The position numbers and the translations under genes were made by a program. This document shows, piece after piece, positions 8,486 to 17,202 of a stretch of DNA of 64,000 bases (positions are counted from its first letter, which is position 1; every line of letters begins with the position of its first letter). Under the pieces are notes generated by a model. It was given only the letters and a program-made list of their open reading frames with translations, made no database searches and was not told the DNA's origin. This DNA is from Paraburkholderia agricolaris (GTDB taxonomy: Bacteria; Pseudomonadota; Gammaproteobacteria; Burkholderiales; Burkholderiaceae): NCBI RefSeq assembly GCF_009455635.1, contig NZ_QPER01000001.1, positions 1,116,001 through 1,180,000 of the forward strand, read 5' to 3'.

Positions 8486-8562
8486 ACGGCAGTAGCTCAG
8501 CTGGATAGAGCATCGGCCTTCTAAGCCGAGGGTGGGGGGTTCGAGTCCCTCCTGCCGTACCA
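8486..8562 (+). tRNA. tRNA-Arg (anticodon TCT)
   Basis: A complete 77-nt tRNA. The acceptor ACGGCAG (8486-8492) pairs with CTGCCGT (8552-8558), the discriminator is A, and CCA is encoded at 8560-8562. The D arm is GCTCAGCTGGATAGAGC, the anticodon stem is TCGGC/GCCGA around CTTCTAA (anticodon TCT), and the T loop carries TTCGAGT. It reads AGA/AGG codons. The accessory CDI patch begins within 200 bases of its 3' end, a common integration site for islands, although I found no second copy of the tRNA end. Confidence 0.97.
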
Positions 8563-8733
8563 CCAAAATCAACGCGTGATCCTTTTTCTGCGGACTTCAA
8601 CCCGGATTGTGCGCAGGTCTTCGTAGACATCGCGTTGCGGTATCCCGGAAGTTTCCCTTTGCGCCTCTCGCGAAACTTTATCCGTCGGCTTGACTGAGTC
8701 GATCAGCCCTTCCGCGTCGGCAGCATGGGTTGA

Positions 8734-9846
8734 TGGCGAGATCGCGACTCTAGCCAGTTCATCAATCAGGCGGGTACGTTTGTCAGCAACCGTGCGAAGG
8801 AAGCGGATGCCGCGAAGAAAGCTGCCAATGATCCGAACCTGACGCCAGACCAGCGCGCAGCGGCGCAGCAACAGGCGGACCAGCTTTCGGCCGAATGGGG
8901 GCCTGGCGGATCGTATCGCCAGATTCTGACAGCTCTCACGGTAGCTGCTGGAGGCAACGTAACGGGCGGCATGGGCCAGTTTGCGCAAAGTGCGGCGGTG
9001 GCATATCTGCAGGAGCTTGGTGCAAACCAGGTCAAGCAAATCGCCGACCACCTTCAAAGTGAAGACGCACGTGCCGCGCTCCACGCAATTGTCGGCTGCG
9101 CAGGCGCAGCGGCCAGCGGCCAGAGTTGCGGCGCAGGCGCAATGGGTGCTGCGACCAGTTCCGTGATCGGAAGTCTGCTTGCACCGGCAGGCAATCTGAC
9201 GGCGTCGGAACGCGAAGCGCGCGACAATTTGGTGACGAGCCTGATCGCCGGTATTGCTGCAACGTCGGGCTTAAATGCCGCGACGGCGACTGGTGCAGGC
9301 AAGATTGAGGTAGAGAATAATCAGGTTTCGCTGACAACGACCACAGGATTCCGGCTACCACCGATTCCAGGGTTCAAGGGTGAAACCGCCAGCAAGGGCG
9401 ACGGCGTCATTGCTGACCCGGCGACGGAGCTAGATCCGTCGACTAAGCCAGGTTCATTGATTTCACCGTTGCCGGATGCCAAGACAGTCGGCGACTGGAT
9501 CACGGCTATCATTCCGGATCAGGCCAAGGATTTAGTAGATTATTTCTTCACTGCCGTCAACTCACGTCCATCGGGCTTTAGGAAACAAACGATCCAAGAT
9601 GCCTGGGATAAGGCGTCAGACGGCTCACAACCTGACACCAAAGCCTGTCCGACATGTGGGAGGGATGTGGCCGTCGCTCCGGGGCAAGGCCCGAGAGACT
9701 GGGATGTCGACCATCAGCCACCGTGGAGCACGCGAGATACTTCAGATATGACGAGAAGCGAAGTTATCGACGAGTACAATAAAGACACCCGATTGGAATG
9801 CCCGGGCTGTAATCGTTCACGCGGCGCTAAACCAACAGGACAGTAG
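8734..9846 (+). pseudogene. Headless CdiA/FhaB C-terminus with HNH (GH-E-like) toxin domain
   Basis: The frame is open from just after the TGA at 8731-8733 but has no start. Haemagglutinin-type coding begins near 8755 (SSQFINQAGTFVSNRAKEAD). The pre-toxin region ends in VENN (9310-9321), the hallmark separating CdiA from its exchangeable toxin. The C-terminal domain (about 9550-9846) has CPTCG, WDVDHQPPW, EYN and CPGCNRS, a His-Me-finger/HNH nuclease pattern close to the GH-E toxin family. The entire secretion and adhesin part is missing, so this is an orphan toxin module, silent or usable by recombination. An internal ATG at 8971 could express the last 291 residues. Confidence 0.8.
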
Positions 9847-9847
9847 G

Positions 9848-10411
9848 ATGACTATCATTGATCACTTTGAAAAGTACTTAGGTACCATCAAACAAGGGTG
9901 GGGAGGTAAAGATACATCAGAAGAAAAATCAAGCGTAATGGTTGCGCGCTTCTCAAATGTACCGTTTGACGGAGCATCTACATACGCAACTATAGGATTA
10001 AGTGATACGGTCCTTGCTTTGACAAACGATCGGCAGGTAAGGCAGGAACTGATGTTCGCAGCGCACGACATCTATTCGGCCGATGCCATCGCATCGTTCC
10101 TTCTTACTTTTTCTGACTATGTGCGCTCGAAATCTTGCGCATTAGCTCGCGGTGACGTAGTAGGCCCGAGTTCCCCATTAATTCCAGGTGTTATATCGGA
10201 CGCGATTTATACATGCCCACCGGTTATCTTTCCAACGGGCATAGATTTTTACAGCGGGTCGTCGCCGTCTACCATTATTGCCTGGCTTGTCCCTTTGATC
10301 GGAAATGAAAGTTCGGTCGCAAGGCAAAAAGGGAGCGACTATTTTGAAGGACTATTGGAGGCCCAAGATCCAGACCTTCTTGATTTAAATAGAGTCGCAG
10401 TGACGCGTTGA
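9848..10411 (+). CDS. Probable immunity protein, SUFU-like
   Basis: It starts one base after the toxin stop and is clearly AT-richer than the chromosome. The 187-residue product shows features of the SUFU (suppressor of fused) fold used by many polymorphic-toxin immunity proteins: ATIGLSDTVL, RQELMFAAHD, TCPPVIFPTG, WLVPLIGNE and a terminal DLLDLNR. It should bind and neutralise the nuclease encoded just upstream. The pairing is inferred from position and fold resemblance, not from a known cognate pair. Confidence 0.65.
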   Translation: MTIIDHFEKYLGTIKQGWGGKDTSEEKSSVMVARFSNVPFDGASTYATIGLSDTVLALTNDRQVRQELMFAAHDIYSADAIASFLLTFSDYVRSKSCALARGDVVGPSSPLIPGVISDAIYTCPPVIFPTGIDFYSGSSPSTIIAWLVPLIGNESSVARQKGSDYFEGLLEAQDPDLLDLNRVAVTR

Positions 10412-10498
10412 GACTTAGAAAAAACGAATCCTTCCTTGGCGACACACCGGCGCCTGAAGCGACACCGGAAGCGTGATGCCGTAGACGGAGAACACAGG
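10412..10498 (+). other. Possible 3' remnant between immunity gene and next frame
   Basis: A short plus-strand frame ending at 10478-10480 would encode KNESFLGDTPAPEATPEA followed by stop. Its composition looks like a real protein tail, but no upstream body exists. It may be a recombination scar left when toxin-immunity cassettes were exchanged. Confidence 0.25.
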
Positions 10499-10678
10499 AT
10501 GCGCCAGTTCGACCGTGCACTGCGCTGGGCTTCATCAGGCGAGATGTCTGGCGAAATCGTGGAAGACGTGTTTACGGAAATCGTGATGTGTATTGCCGTG
10601 CAGGCCGACGCCCAAATCGTTTTGGAGGCGAACGGCGGCAGTTGTATCCCGCACTGGGTATCCAAGAAAACATCATGA
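10499..10678 (+). CDS. Unknown small protein (59 aa), accessory patch
   Basis: The ATG at 10499 has GGAG eight bases upstream, and the stop (TGA at 10676-10678) overlaps the start of the next frame by four bases (ATGA). The product is a small soluble protein with an amphipathic, acidic centre (EIVEDVFTEIVMCIAVQADA). No family recognised. The tight coupling suggests that both products act together, perhaps as a second immunity or toxin-antitoxin-type pair. Confidence 0.4.
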   Translation: MRQFDRALRWASSGEMSGEIVEDVFTEIVMCIAVQADAQIVLEANGGSCIPHWVSKKTS

Positions 10679-10959
10679 CTGATCTCGCCAATATTTCTCG
10701 TTTGGGAGTCGCCAGGGAATGGCCAAGTCGCGCCGCTGTTATCAGAAGGATCGAAAAAACAACGCCTTGGTCAATTGAGCCAGCGATTGCCTACAACGCT
10801 CGAATGGATCGTGAAAATGAAGCAAACTCTCCACAGAGAGGCGCGTATATCGGCGTGGGTGCTCGACTACTCGGAGACGCGCAAGCACGAGCGCTGCGTG
10901 GGGACAAATGGGAGCACGACGCAATCAATGCTCTAGGCTATCTTTCATTTGCTGCATAG
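10675..10959 (+). CDS. Unknown small protein (94 aa), coupled to the previous frame
   Basis: It starts inside the stop of the preceding frame (ATGA). The 94-residue soluble product opens MTDLANISRLGVAREWPSRA and is rich in Arg, Ala and Asp, with a conserved-looking GDKWEHDAINALGY near the end. I see no known motif. As part of the patch that follows the orphan CdiA toxin it could be an orphan immunity protein or belong to a displaced cassette. Confidence 0.4.
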   Translation: MTDLANISRLGVAREWPSRAAVIRRIEKTTPWSIEPAIAYNARMDRENEANSPQRGAYIGVGARLLGDAQARALRGDKWEHDAINALGYLSFAA

Positions 10960-11022
10960 CTCGATCTGTTTTGGCATGTTCAGTTTCGATCATTGTTTCC
11001 CAGCCACTCGAGGCCTCTACGA

Positions 11023-11625
11023 ATGACAGATTGGGAGTTGATGACGGAAACGATGTCGATGCTTTTTATTCTTGGACGTGTCGAGGAAAGTGTCTATCAA
11101 GGCTACCTTACGCATGCTGCTCTCAATCGAACGTACCAATTACAGTTTTCGTACGATCAACGCCACCGGCGAGTACATGCATTTGTGCTAAGGCTTTTTG
11201 CAGCCTGGCGAGGCGATGTGCACCATGAATGGCCGTCGTTCGCATATAGCGAACCCCTCTACGAAGGAATCCTCGAAAGGTGGCATGAGACAAATCCGAA
11301 AGCGTTGACGCCCTGGTTGCTGGCGGCCTGCGACCGCCATACTCACGAATCGACGCGCGATAGTGAGACCAAATTTTTCGACTGTTCCGCGTTTCCGCGA
11401 ACGCCGATCGAAATCCTCTTTCTGTTTCGTTTGCGAGAGCTGATCGGCTTGAAAAACCCCGTGCTCAATCATCCTTTGATGGAGCCGCCTTTCGAAAAAC
11501 TACCGGAGCCGCAGTCGCCATACATTCCAGACGCACTTGTTGAAGGAACGCTTGCGCGTGTACGAACAGACTGGCCTGAGTTTGATCGTATTGTGTCACT
11601 TGAGGCACTGAAGACCGCAGGATAG
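11023..11625 (+). CDS. Hypothetical protein (200 aa), accessory patch
   Basis: The start at 11023 gives MTDWELMTETMSMLFILGRV; a longer version begins at 10993. The product is a soluble, aromatic-rich protein (WPSFAYSEPLYEGILERWHE, FRLRELIGLKN) of mixed helices and no recognised family. Base composition is lower in GC than flanking core genes. It is the last gene of the CDI patch, on the same strand as the toxin and immunity genes. A role as an additional immunity protein is possible but unsupported. Confidence 0.5.
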   Translation: MTDWELMTETMSMLFILGRVEESVYQGYLTHAALNRTYQLQFSYDQRHRRVHAFVLRLFAAWRGDVHHEWPSFAYSEPLYEGILERWHETNPKALTPWLLAACDRHTHESTRDSETKFFDCSAFPRTPIEILFLFRLRELIGLKNPVLNHPLMEPPFEKLPEPQSPYIPDALVEGTLARVRTDWPEFDRIVSLEALKTAG

Positions 11626-11912
11626 GAGGACGCACCGGGTATGACCACAGCCTGTTCGCTGAGCGCTTGAACAATCTCGGCCGCAAGGCTCTCTTGCCCA
11701 CGCGCAGGGCGAGTTTCGCGAGGCGGTCGGCCGGGCTCTTCTCGCTGGTTGCCGCAAGCTCGGCGGGCGACTGGTATCGCTCAAGCAGATCTCGCTTATA
11801 TGCAGGAGTCGGTCGTGCGTGAACAGGCGCACGGCTCGCGCAACTTTAGGGCCCGCAATTTGCGTAAGCCTGTGCGGCGCTTGTCGGGCCGCCGCGATTC
11901 GAGCTTGCGGGC
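11626..11912. other. Gene-free junction after the CDI patch
   Basis: GC returns to the chromosomal level here. Frames on both strands are short and lack ribosome binding sites, and some plus-strand stretches (IAQADLAYMQESVVREQ) look like decayed coding sequence. No tRNA-end repeat that would mark an attachment site was found. Confidence 0.35.
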
Positions 11913-12140
11913 TTAGTGAGCGGCTTGCCGCTCGGCCTTTTCCTCGCGTGGATTTATGTGTCTATCCATTAGAGCCTTTAGCCGCGCCGCCTCCTGTCGT
12001 GCGCCTATTCGTTCTATCTTTTCTCCGGTGGTGTGGTCGGTCATGACGTACCGCTCGAGTGGCCGCGCGTCGGGGGCGCCAAGTGGTGAGCGTACCGTCT
12101 TCCCGAACAGACGACCTTCAAAAACGTACGCCTCGCGCAT
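11913..12140 (-). CDS. Hypothetical small protein (75 aa)
   Basis: The ATG at 12140 has GAGG six bases upstream. The 75-residue soluble product (MREAYVFEGRLFGKTVRSPL start) is charged and ends with a helical Arg/Glu/Lys segment. There is no recognised family. It begins 37 bases after the DUF427 gene on the same strand, so the two are probably co-transcribed. Confidence 0.5.
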   Translation of the reverse strand: MREAYVFEGRLFGKTVRSPLGAPDARPLERYVMTDHTTGEKIERIGARQEAARLKALMDRHINPREEKAERQAAH

Positions 12141-12177
12141 CGCGCCTCACAGCCGCGGTGCGCGCCTGACCCTTCCT

Positions 12178-12561
12178 TCATCCCGCCGGCTTCACTTCGA
12201 TAGAATCGACCCGGTTCGGATAGAACGCCAGATGCTGCGCGATCTCTTTCACGGGCGCGTAGGGCGATTCGTAGGTCCAGACCGCATCCACCGTACGCTC
12301 GCCGCCGCTCGGAATGCTGTAATACGCGCAATCTCCCTTGTACGGGCAATAGGTTGCGTGATCGGTGCGCTCCAGCAGTGTCATCTCGACGTCGTTGCGC
12401 GGAATGTAATACACCGGCGGATACGACGCCTCACGCAGTACGAGCGCATTGCGTGTATCCGCGATCACGCGGCCGACTACCGTCACCACCACGCGAGCCT
12501 GGGCTGGCTCGACTGTGATCGGATGATCGGGCCCGGGGACCTTGATGATTTTCTCAGTCAT
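12178..12561 (-). CDS. DUF427 domain protein
   Basis: The 127-residue product matches the DUF427 family: HPITVEPAQARVVVTVVGRV at the N terminus, VYYIPRNDVEM in the middle, then CPYKGDCAYYSI, with two cysteines that are hallmarks of the family. The molecular function is not established. The start at 12561 has AGGAG ten bases upstream. A longer upstream extension would add low-complexity residues and is not preferred. Confidence 0.8.
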   Translation of the reverse strand: MTEKIIKVPGPDHPITVEPAQARVVVTVVGRVIADTRNALVLREASYPPVYYIPRNDVEMTLLERTDHATYCPYKGDCAYYSIPSGGERTVDAVWTYESPYAPVKEIAQHLAFYPNRVDSIEVKPAG

Positions 12562-12770
12562 GCTGTCGAACTCCTGGATGAGTGGGCAAATCCACAACAC
12601 GCTGCTAAGGGGCAAGCGGTTGGGAGCGATTGCAAGCGGCCATCGGCGCGAATGGTCGCGTCCTGCGTCGAAGCATACGCCGCTCACGAAAATGCGTTGT
12701 GTCGCCGCTCGATCTACGACACGCCGCGTATGCCGTCTTGCGCTGTCCTGTTCTTCGCGCGACGAAAACG

Positions 12771-12793
12771 AAAAAGGGCAGCCGAAGCTGCCC
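12771..12793 (-). terminator. Terminator of the acid phosphatase gene
   Basis: On the minus strand GGGCAGC and GCTGCCC (12793-12776) form a tight hairpin with a TTCG tetraloop, followed by five T (12775-12771). It lies 75 bases after the stop codon of the phosphoesterase gene. Confidence 0.8.
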
Positions 12794-12867
12794 TGTCAAA
12801 GTCCCGTCATCAAGCGGACTGTTGCTTACCGACTTTGCCTGTCTGCGAATCGTGAATCGCGAACCGC

Positions 12868-14448
12868 TTACTGCTTGATATTCAACGCAGCCGTCAGATC
12901 GCCCATCGGCTTGCTGCCGTTGCTGACCAGTGCCGCATCGCGCGTGGCGATACCCGGCAGCGTCGGCAGCGAATAACGGCGCGTGATGAAGCGCAGAATC
13001 GACGTCGTGTCGTATTGCGTGTGATCGACAAAACCCTTCTTCGCGTACGGCGAAACGATCAGCGCGGGAATGCGGGTGCCCGGACCCCAGCGATCGGCCT
13101 TGGGCGGCGAAACGTGATCCCAGAAGCCGCCGTTTTCGTCATACGTCACGACCACCAGCATGTTGTTCCACTGCGGGCTTTTCTGCAGATGCGAGATCAC
13201 GTCGGCAATGTGCTGGTCGCCCGATGCGACGTCGGTATAACCCGCGTGCTCGTTCAGGTTGCCCTGCGGCTTGTAGAACGACACCTGGGGCAGCGTGCCT
13301 GCGTCGATTGCCTTGATGAACTCGGAGCCTGCGAGACCGCCGTCGAGCAAGTGCTGCGAACGGTTGGCCGAGCCTGGTGCGAGGTCGGCGAAGTAGTTGA
13401 ACGGCTGGTGATGGGGCTGGAAGTTCGGCGCCGTCAGATTCGCGCCGTAGACCACGTTCGACGTGCCGTTCTGCACCGCCGAGACTGCCGCGCCCCATGC
13501 GCCGCCGTACCACGCCCACGACACCTTCGCGTTGTTCAGCAGATCGCCGATGTGCTGTTGCGTCTGGGCCGGCAGCGTGCTGGCCGCGCTCGGATCGGCG
13601 AGGTTCGCGTCGCCGCCCGAAGCCGGCTTGTTGCCGCTCGGCTGATACGGCGGCTGCATCGTGTTGATCGCGTAGAAGTCAGGCGTCAGGTTGCCCGAAT
13701 TCACGTACTTGGGCGCGCCGGTCAAGGCCGAGGCCGGCGAGTTGGTCGCCAGCTTCAGCGTGACGCCGTCGCTTTCGACCGCGGAGATCGAACTGGCCGC
13801 CGGGCTCTTGTCCGCGTTCGGATAGGTCGGCGTACACGCGCAGACCAGCCACTGGTGATTCAGGAACGAGCCGCCGAACGCGCCCATGAAGAAGTTGTCG
13901 GCCAGCGTGTATTGCTGGGCGATTTTCCACAGCGGCAGCTTGTCGGCGTTGAGCGTGTAGTGACCCATGACGAGGCCGCCCGAATCCGCCCACGCGGCGA
14001 ACTTGTCGTTCTTGCCGCCGTTGATCTGCATCTGGTTTTCATAGAAGCGGTGATACAGATCGCGCGTCGTGGCCGTAATCGGCGTGTTGAAGCCATTCGG
14101 ATCGTCGATGGCGAACGGGCTGTTCGGCAGATTGGCCGTCATCGCTTGCGTCACCGCCGGCGTCACGCCGGTTTGTGTCAGGCCGTTCCACACTTGCGGC
14201 AGCGTTGCGAGCGGCGTGCCGTTGCGGTCGACCTGCGTGGCGCTTGCCGCCGTCACATTCTGCAGACCGTTGGCGCCCGGGAAGTTGCCGTAGAGATTGT
14301 CGAAGCTGCGATTCTCCGCATAGATCACCACGACCGTTTTGATCGACGTGATGTCCGGCTGAGCTGTGACATCGCCGCCGCCGCACGCATACAAGCTCAG
14401 CGCTGCTGCGATCGCGATAGGCGTCGCGCAGATCAGTTTTTTGTTCAT
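12868..14448 (-). CDS. Exported phosphoesterase (acid phosphatase / phospholipase C superfamily, AcpA-like)
   Basis: The start at 14448 (MNKKLICATPIAIAAALSLY) gives a lipoprotein-type signal peptide with a lipobox YACGGG. The 526-residue product has the hallmarks of the phosphoesterase family that includes phospholipase C and Francisella/Burkholderia AcpA: YAENRSFDNLYG near the N terminus and TYDENGGFWDHVSPP near the C terminus, which supply metal ligands. It should hydrolyse phosphate esters in the periplasm or at the surface. It diverges from a di-haem peroxidase gene, and the AT-rich region 14449-14662 between them probably holds both promoters. Confidence 0.85.
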   Translation of the reverse strand: MNKKLICATPIAIAAALSLYACGGGDVTAQPDITSIKTVVVIYAENRSFDNLYGNFPGANGLQNVTAASATQVDRNGTPLATLPQVWNGLTQTGVTPAVTQAMTANLPNSPFAIDDPNGFNTPITATTRDLYHRFYENQMQINGGKNDKFAAWADSGGLVMGHYTLNADKLPLWKIAQQYTLADNFFMGAFGGSFLNHQWLVCACTPTYPNADKSPAASSISAVESDGVTLKLATNSPASALTGAPKYVNSGNLTPDFYAINTMQPPYQPSGNKPASGGDANLADPSAASTLPAQTQQHIGDLLNNAKVSWAWYGGAWGAAVSAVQNGTSNVVYGANLTAPNFQPHHQPFNYFADLAPGSANRSQHLLDGGLAGSEFIKAIDAGTLPQVSFYKPQGNLNEHAGYTDVASGDQHIADVISHLQKSPQWNNMLVVVTYDENGGFWDHVSPPKADRWGPGTRIPALIVSPYAKKGFVDHTQYDTTSILRFITRRYSLPTLPGIATRDAALVSNGSKPMGDLTAALNIKQ

Positions 14449-14662
14449 TTGGTATGTGTTCTCTCTCTCGCGTTGGGGACCGGTCAGGCGCATTACTTAC
14501 ACGACTGACCGCGAGCGAAAGTTTGAATAAGGAATTTGACAGAAAGATGTAAATAATTACGAATTGCCTCTGTTTTTAAATTTTCGTCGGCTGTATGTCA
14601 TTTTGGCGACATGCGGATGAAATACGCTGCGGGCTTCAATATCGCAAATTCACATCATTCAT

Positions 14663-16165
14663 ATGCGGCTTGGTCTCACGGGGATTCGGAAAACGGCGGC
14701 TCAACCGCAGGCGCTGCGGGGCGCGGTGCCAGCGGGCACAGGCATGGGGCTTGCAAAACTGACGCTAGCGCTCGCGGTAATGGCCATGAGCGTGGCGGCA
14801 TGCGACGCTGGTTCGTCGACAGGTAATAGTAAGAATAATGAAATTAATAGTAATGTTAATGAAAGAATAAATGAGCAAGTAAATACCGTGGCGAATCCGA
14901 ACGCCAGTGCAAATGTGGGTATTGAGGCCAAAGCGAATGCATTGCCTGCGGCTTCCGCTGTGAAAGCAGCCACGCAGGAAGCTGGCCAGACCCGCGCGCA
15001 AGTCTATGAATCCGTGCGGAAGATGACGGCGGTGGGCAAGCAGTTGTTCTTCGACCCATCGCTATCCGGCTCGGGCAAGCTGGCGTGCGCGTCGTGTCAC
15101 AGTCCCGATCACGCTTTCTCGCCGGCGAATTCGCTGGCGGTACAACTGGGCGGCAACGACATGCACCGCACCGGCATGCGTGCCGCGCCCACGCTCAAGT
15201 ACCTGCAATCGGTGCCGGCGTTCGCCGAGCATTACCACGAGTCGGACGACGAAGGCGATGAAAGCGTCGATGCCGGGCCGACCGGCGGTTTGACGTGGGA
15301 CGGCCGGGTCGATCGCGGCTCGGACCAGGCGCGCATTCCGCTGCTGTCGTCGTTCGAAATGGGCAGCTCGCCCGCAAAGGTCGCGGCGGCAGTGAAGGTT
15401 TCTCCGTATGCCGACGCTTTCCGCGCGGCCTTCGGCGAACATATTTTCGATAGTGACGAAGCCACCTTCAACGCCGTGCTGCAGGCGCTGGAAACCTTCG
15501 AGCAGACCCCGGAGATTTTCTACCCGTACACCAGCAAGTACGACGCGTATCTCGCGGGCAAGGCACAGTTGACCAAGGCCGAACTACACGGTCTGGAAGT
15601 GTTCAACGACGAAAAGAAGGGGAATTGCGCGAGCTGCCACATCAGTCAGCGCACCATGGACGGCGCGCCGCCGCAGTTCAGCGACTTCGGTCTGATTGCG
15701 ATCGGCGTGCCGCGCAACCGTGCACTGCCGGTGAATCGCGATCCGCATTTCTACGACCTCGGCGCATGCGGCCCGGAGCGTACCGACCTGGGCGGACGTG
15801 CTGAGTTTTGCGGCATCTTCCGCACGCCGACGCTGCGCAATGTTGCGTTGAAGAAGAGTTTTTTCCACAACGGCATCTATCATTCCCTCGATCAGGCCGT
15901 GCGTTTTTACGCGCAGCGCGACACCAATCCGGAGAAGTTCTATCCGGTCTCGAAGGGCAAGGTGCAGAAGTTCGACGACCTGCCGCAGCGTTACTGGGCC
16001 AATCTGAATACCGAGCCGCCGTTCGATCGTAAACCGGGTGACAAGCCGGCACTCGACGAGGCTGAAATCAAGGACGTGGTGGCGTTTCTGAATACGCTCA
16101 CGGATGGGTACAAACCGGAAGACAAGCAGGGAAACAAGCCGGAAAAGACCGCGGCCGCGAATTGA
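14663..16165 (+). CDS. Di-haem cytochrome c peroxidase family protein (MauG/CcpA-like)
   Basis: Two CASCH haem-binding motifs at residues 142 and 322, about 180 apart, with FRTPTLRNV near residue 390, define a bacterial di-haem peroxidase acting in the periplasm. A lipobox-like SVAAC lies within a hydrophobic segment. The upstream ATG gives an unusually long basic leader; an alternative start at 14744 gives a compact signal peptide, and I cannot decide. Immediately after the lipid-attachment Cys comes an Asn/Ser/Glu-rich low-complexity linker of about 35 residues, encoded by strikingly AT-rich DNA (14822-14890). The gene diverges from the phosphoesterase gene. Confidence 0.85.
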   Translation: MRLGLTGIRKTAAQPQALRGAVPAGTGMGLAKLTLALAVMAMSVAACDAGSSTGNSKNNEINSNVNERINEQVNTVANPNASANVGIEAKANALPAASAVKAATQEAGQTRAQVYESVRKMTAVGKQLFFDPSLSGSGKLACASCHSPDHAFSPANSLAVQLGGNDMHRTGMRAAPTLKYLQSVPAFAEHYHESDDEGDESVDAGPTGGLTWDGRVDRGSDQARIPLLSSFEMGSSPAKVAAAVKVSPYADAFRAAFGEHIFDSDEATFNAVLQALETFEQTPEIFYPYTSKYDAYLAGKAQLTKAELHGLEVFNDEKKGNCASCHISQRTMDGAPPQFSDFGLIAIGVPRNRALPVNRDPHFYDLGACGPERTDLGGRAEFCGIFRTPTLRNVALKKSFFHNGIYHSLDQAVRFYAQRDTNPEKFYPVSKGKVQKFDDLPQRYWANLNTEPPFDRKPGDKPALDEAEIKDVVAFLNTLTDGYKPEDKQGNKPEKTAAAN

Positions 16166-16199
16166 TTATCGGGCGCTGACCGCGCCGCAGTGCGGACGG

Positions 16200-16439
16200 T
16201 TAGATGCCTGCGCCGGCAAGGATGCAATAGCAGGCGGCCAGCAGTAGTGCGAACGAGATCAGAAGGCATGCAACGCCTGCGCGCGTCAGCAGATTCGGCC
16301 AGCGTGCGAGTGGGAGCCTGTCCATTCGCACGATGCGCCGCGCAAGACCGGGATCACGGCCGATGGCGAACGGCACCAGCGCGACGCAGAAGAACGCGAG
16401 CGCGACGGTGACGGTTTCGAGAGCAAGTGAGATGTCCAT
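16200..16439 (-). CDS. Small membrane protein (79 aa)
   Basis: The 79-residue product has two hydrophobic segments (about 5-27 and 53-75) separated by a basic loop (RDPGLARRIVRMDRLPLARW), so it is likely a two-span inner-membrane hairpin protein. No family recognised. It is convergent with the peroxidase gene, 34 bases away. The 290-base gap 16440-16730 shows no further gene. Confidence 0.55.
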   Translation of the reverse strand: MDISLALETVTVALAFFCVALVPFAIGRDPGLARRIVRMDRLPLARWPNLLTRAGVACLLISFALLLAACYCILAGAGI

Positions 16440-16730
16440 AAGGCGGGTCTGAAGCTTGAGCAGCGCAGTAGCGCGACAGACTTATCTTAGAAAGACGTCT
16501 CATAAAAAAATATGGGACTGGTCCTAAAAGTCCTGCTGCCCGTCCGTCTGCCCGTCGGCTCGTCGGTTTCTGAGCGGGCGGAGCGGGCCGCGGCACGCTG
16601 CCGCGTCGTGCCGCGACGCGGCATCCGCAAGGCCATTTCGGGAACGACATGCTATGCTTTTGGGGTCCAGATCACGAGCCGCCGCGAGCGCGCTCGATAG
16701 AGCCGAACCACTCTTCGAGGAGAACCCTTC

Positions 16731-17120
16731 ATGTCGATGCGAACCCGTGCCCTGTTTCACTTGACCGTCGGTGGCCTGCTGCTTGGCGGCGCGATCGGCG
16801 CACAAGCGGCGAACCTCGGTTTTCTGAACGACACGCCGATCAGCTACATGAAGCAACGCGATGTCGATTCGATCAAGGGCGCCGTCATCGGTGCGTTGAA
16901 TGACAAGCAGGACGGCGAAAGCGCGAGCTGGGTCAACGAAGGCACCGGCAACAGCGTCAAGATCGACGCAACGATCACCATCGCCAGCACCGCGAAGGAC
17001 GGCGAGCGCACGTGCCGCGACGTCGGCGTCGTACTGAATGCGAAAGGGCAGTCAATGACCCTGCGCCCGCAGTTCTGCAAGCAGGGTAGCGGTAACTGGC
17101 AATTGCAGAAAAAGCGCTGA
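16731..17120 (+). CDS. Exported RT0821/Lpp0805-type surface protein
   Basis: A Sec signal peptide ends in AQAA near residue 25. The 129-residue product continues with DVDSIKGAVIGALNDKQDGES, then WVNEGTGNSVKID and a CRDVGVVLNAKGQ segment with a second Cys. This pattern resembles the 17-kDa surface antigen related RT0821/Lpp0805 family, a small outer-envelope fold of unknown role. AGGAG lies a few bases upstream of the ATG. It looks monocistronic. Confidence 0.6.
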   Translation: MSMRTRALFHLTVGGLLLGGAIGAQAANLGFLNDTPISYMKQRDVDSIKGAVIGALNDKQDGESASWVNEGTGNSVKIDATITIASTAKDGERTCRDVGVVLNAKGQSMTLRPQFCKQGSGNWQLQKKR

Positions 17121-17202
17121 GCGTGCGGGCGGGTATGACCGTGCGTGTCGGCTTGCTGCCGGCGCGGCCTGAAGCTATGCGTCCTTGCGGCGCATTGCGT
17201 CG

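Noticed and set aside
8569..9084. A 171-codon minus-strand frame opposite the CdiA remnant
   Set aside because: The plus strand shows clear haemagglutinin and VENN sequence, while the minus frame has no recognisable feature and no ribosome binding site.
8563..11912. Integrative element with attL/attR at tRNA-Arg
   Set aside because: No integrase gene and no second copy of the tRNA 3' end was found, so true site-specific integration is not supported, only proximity.
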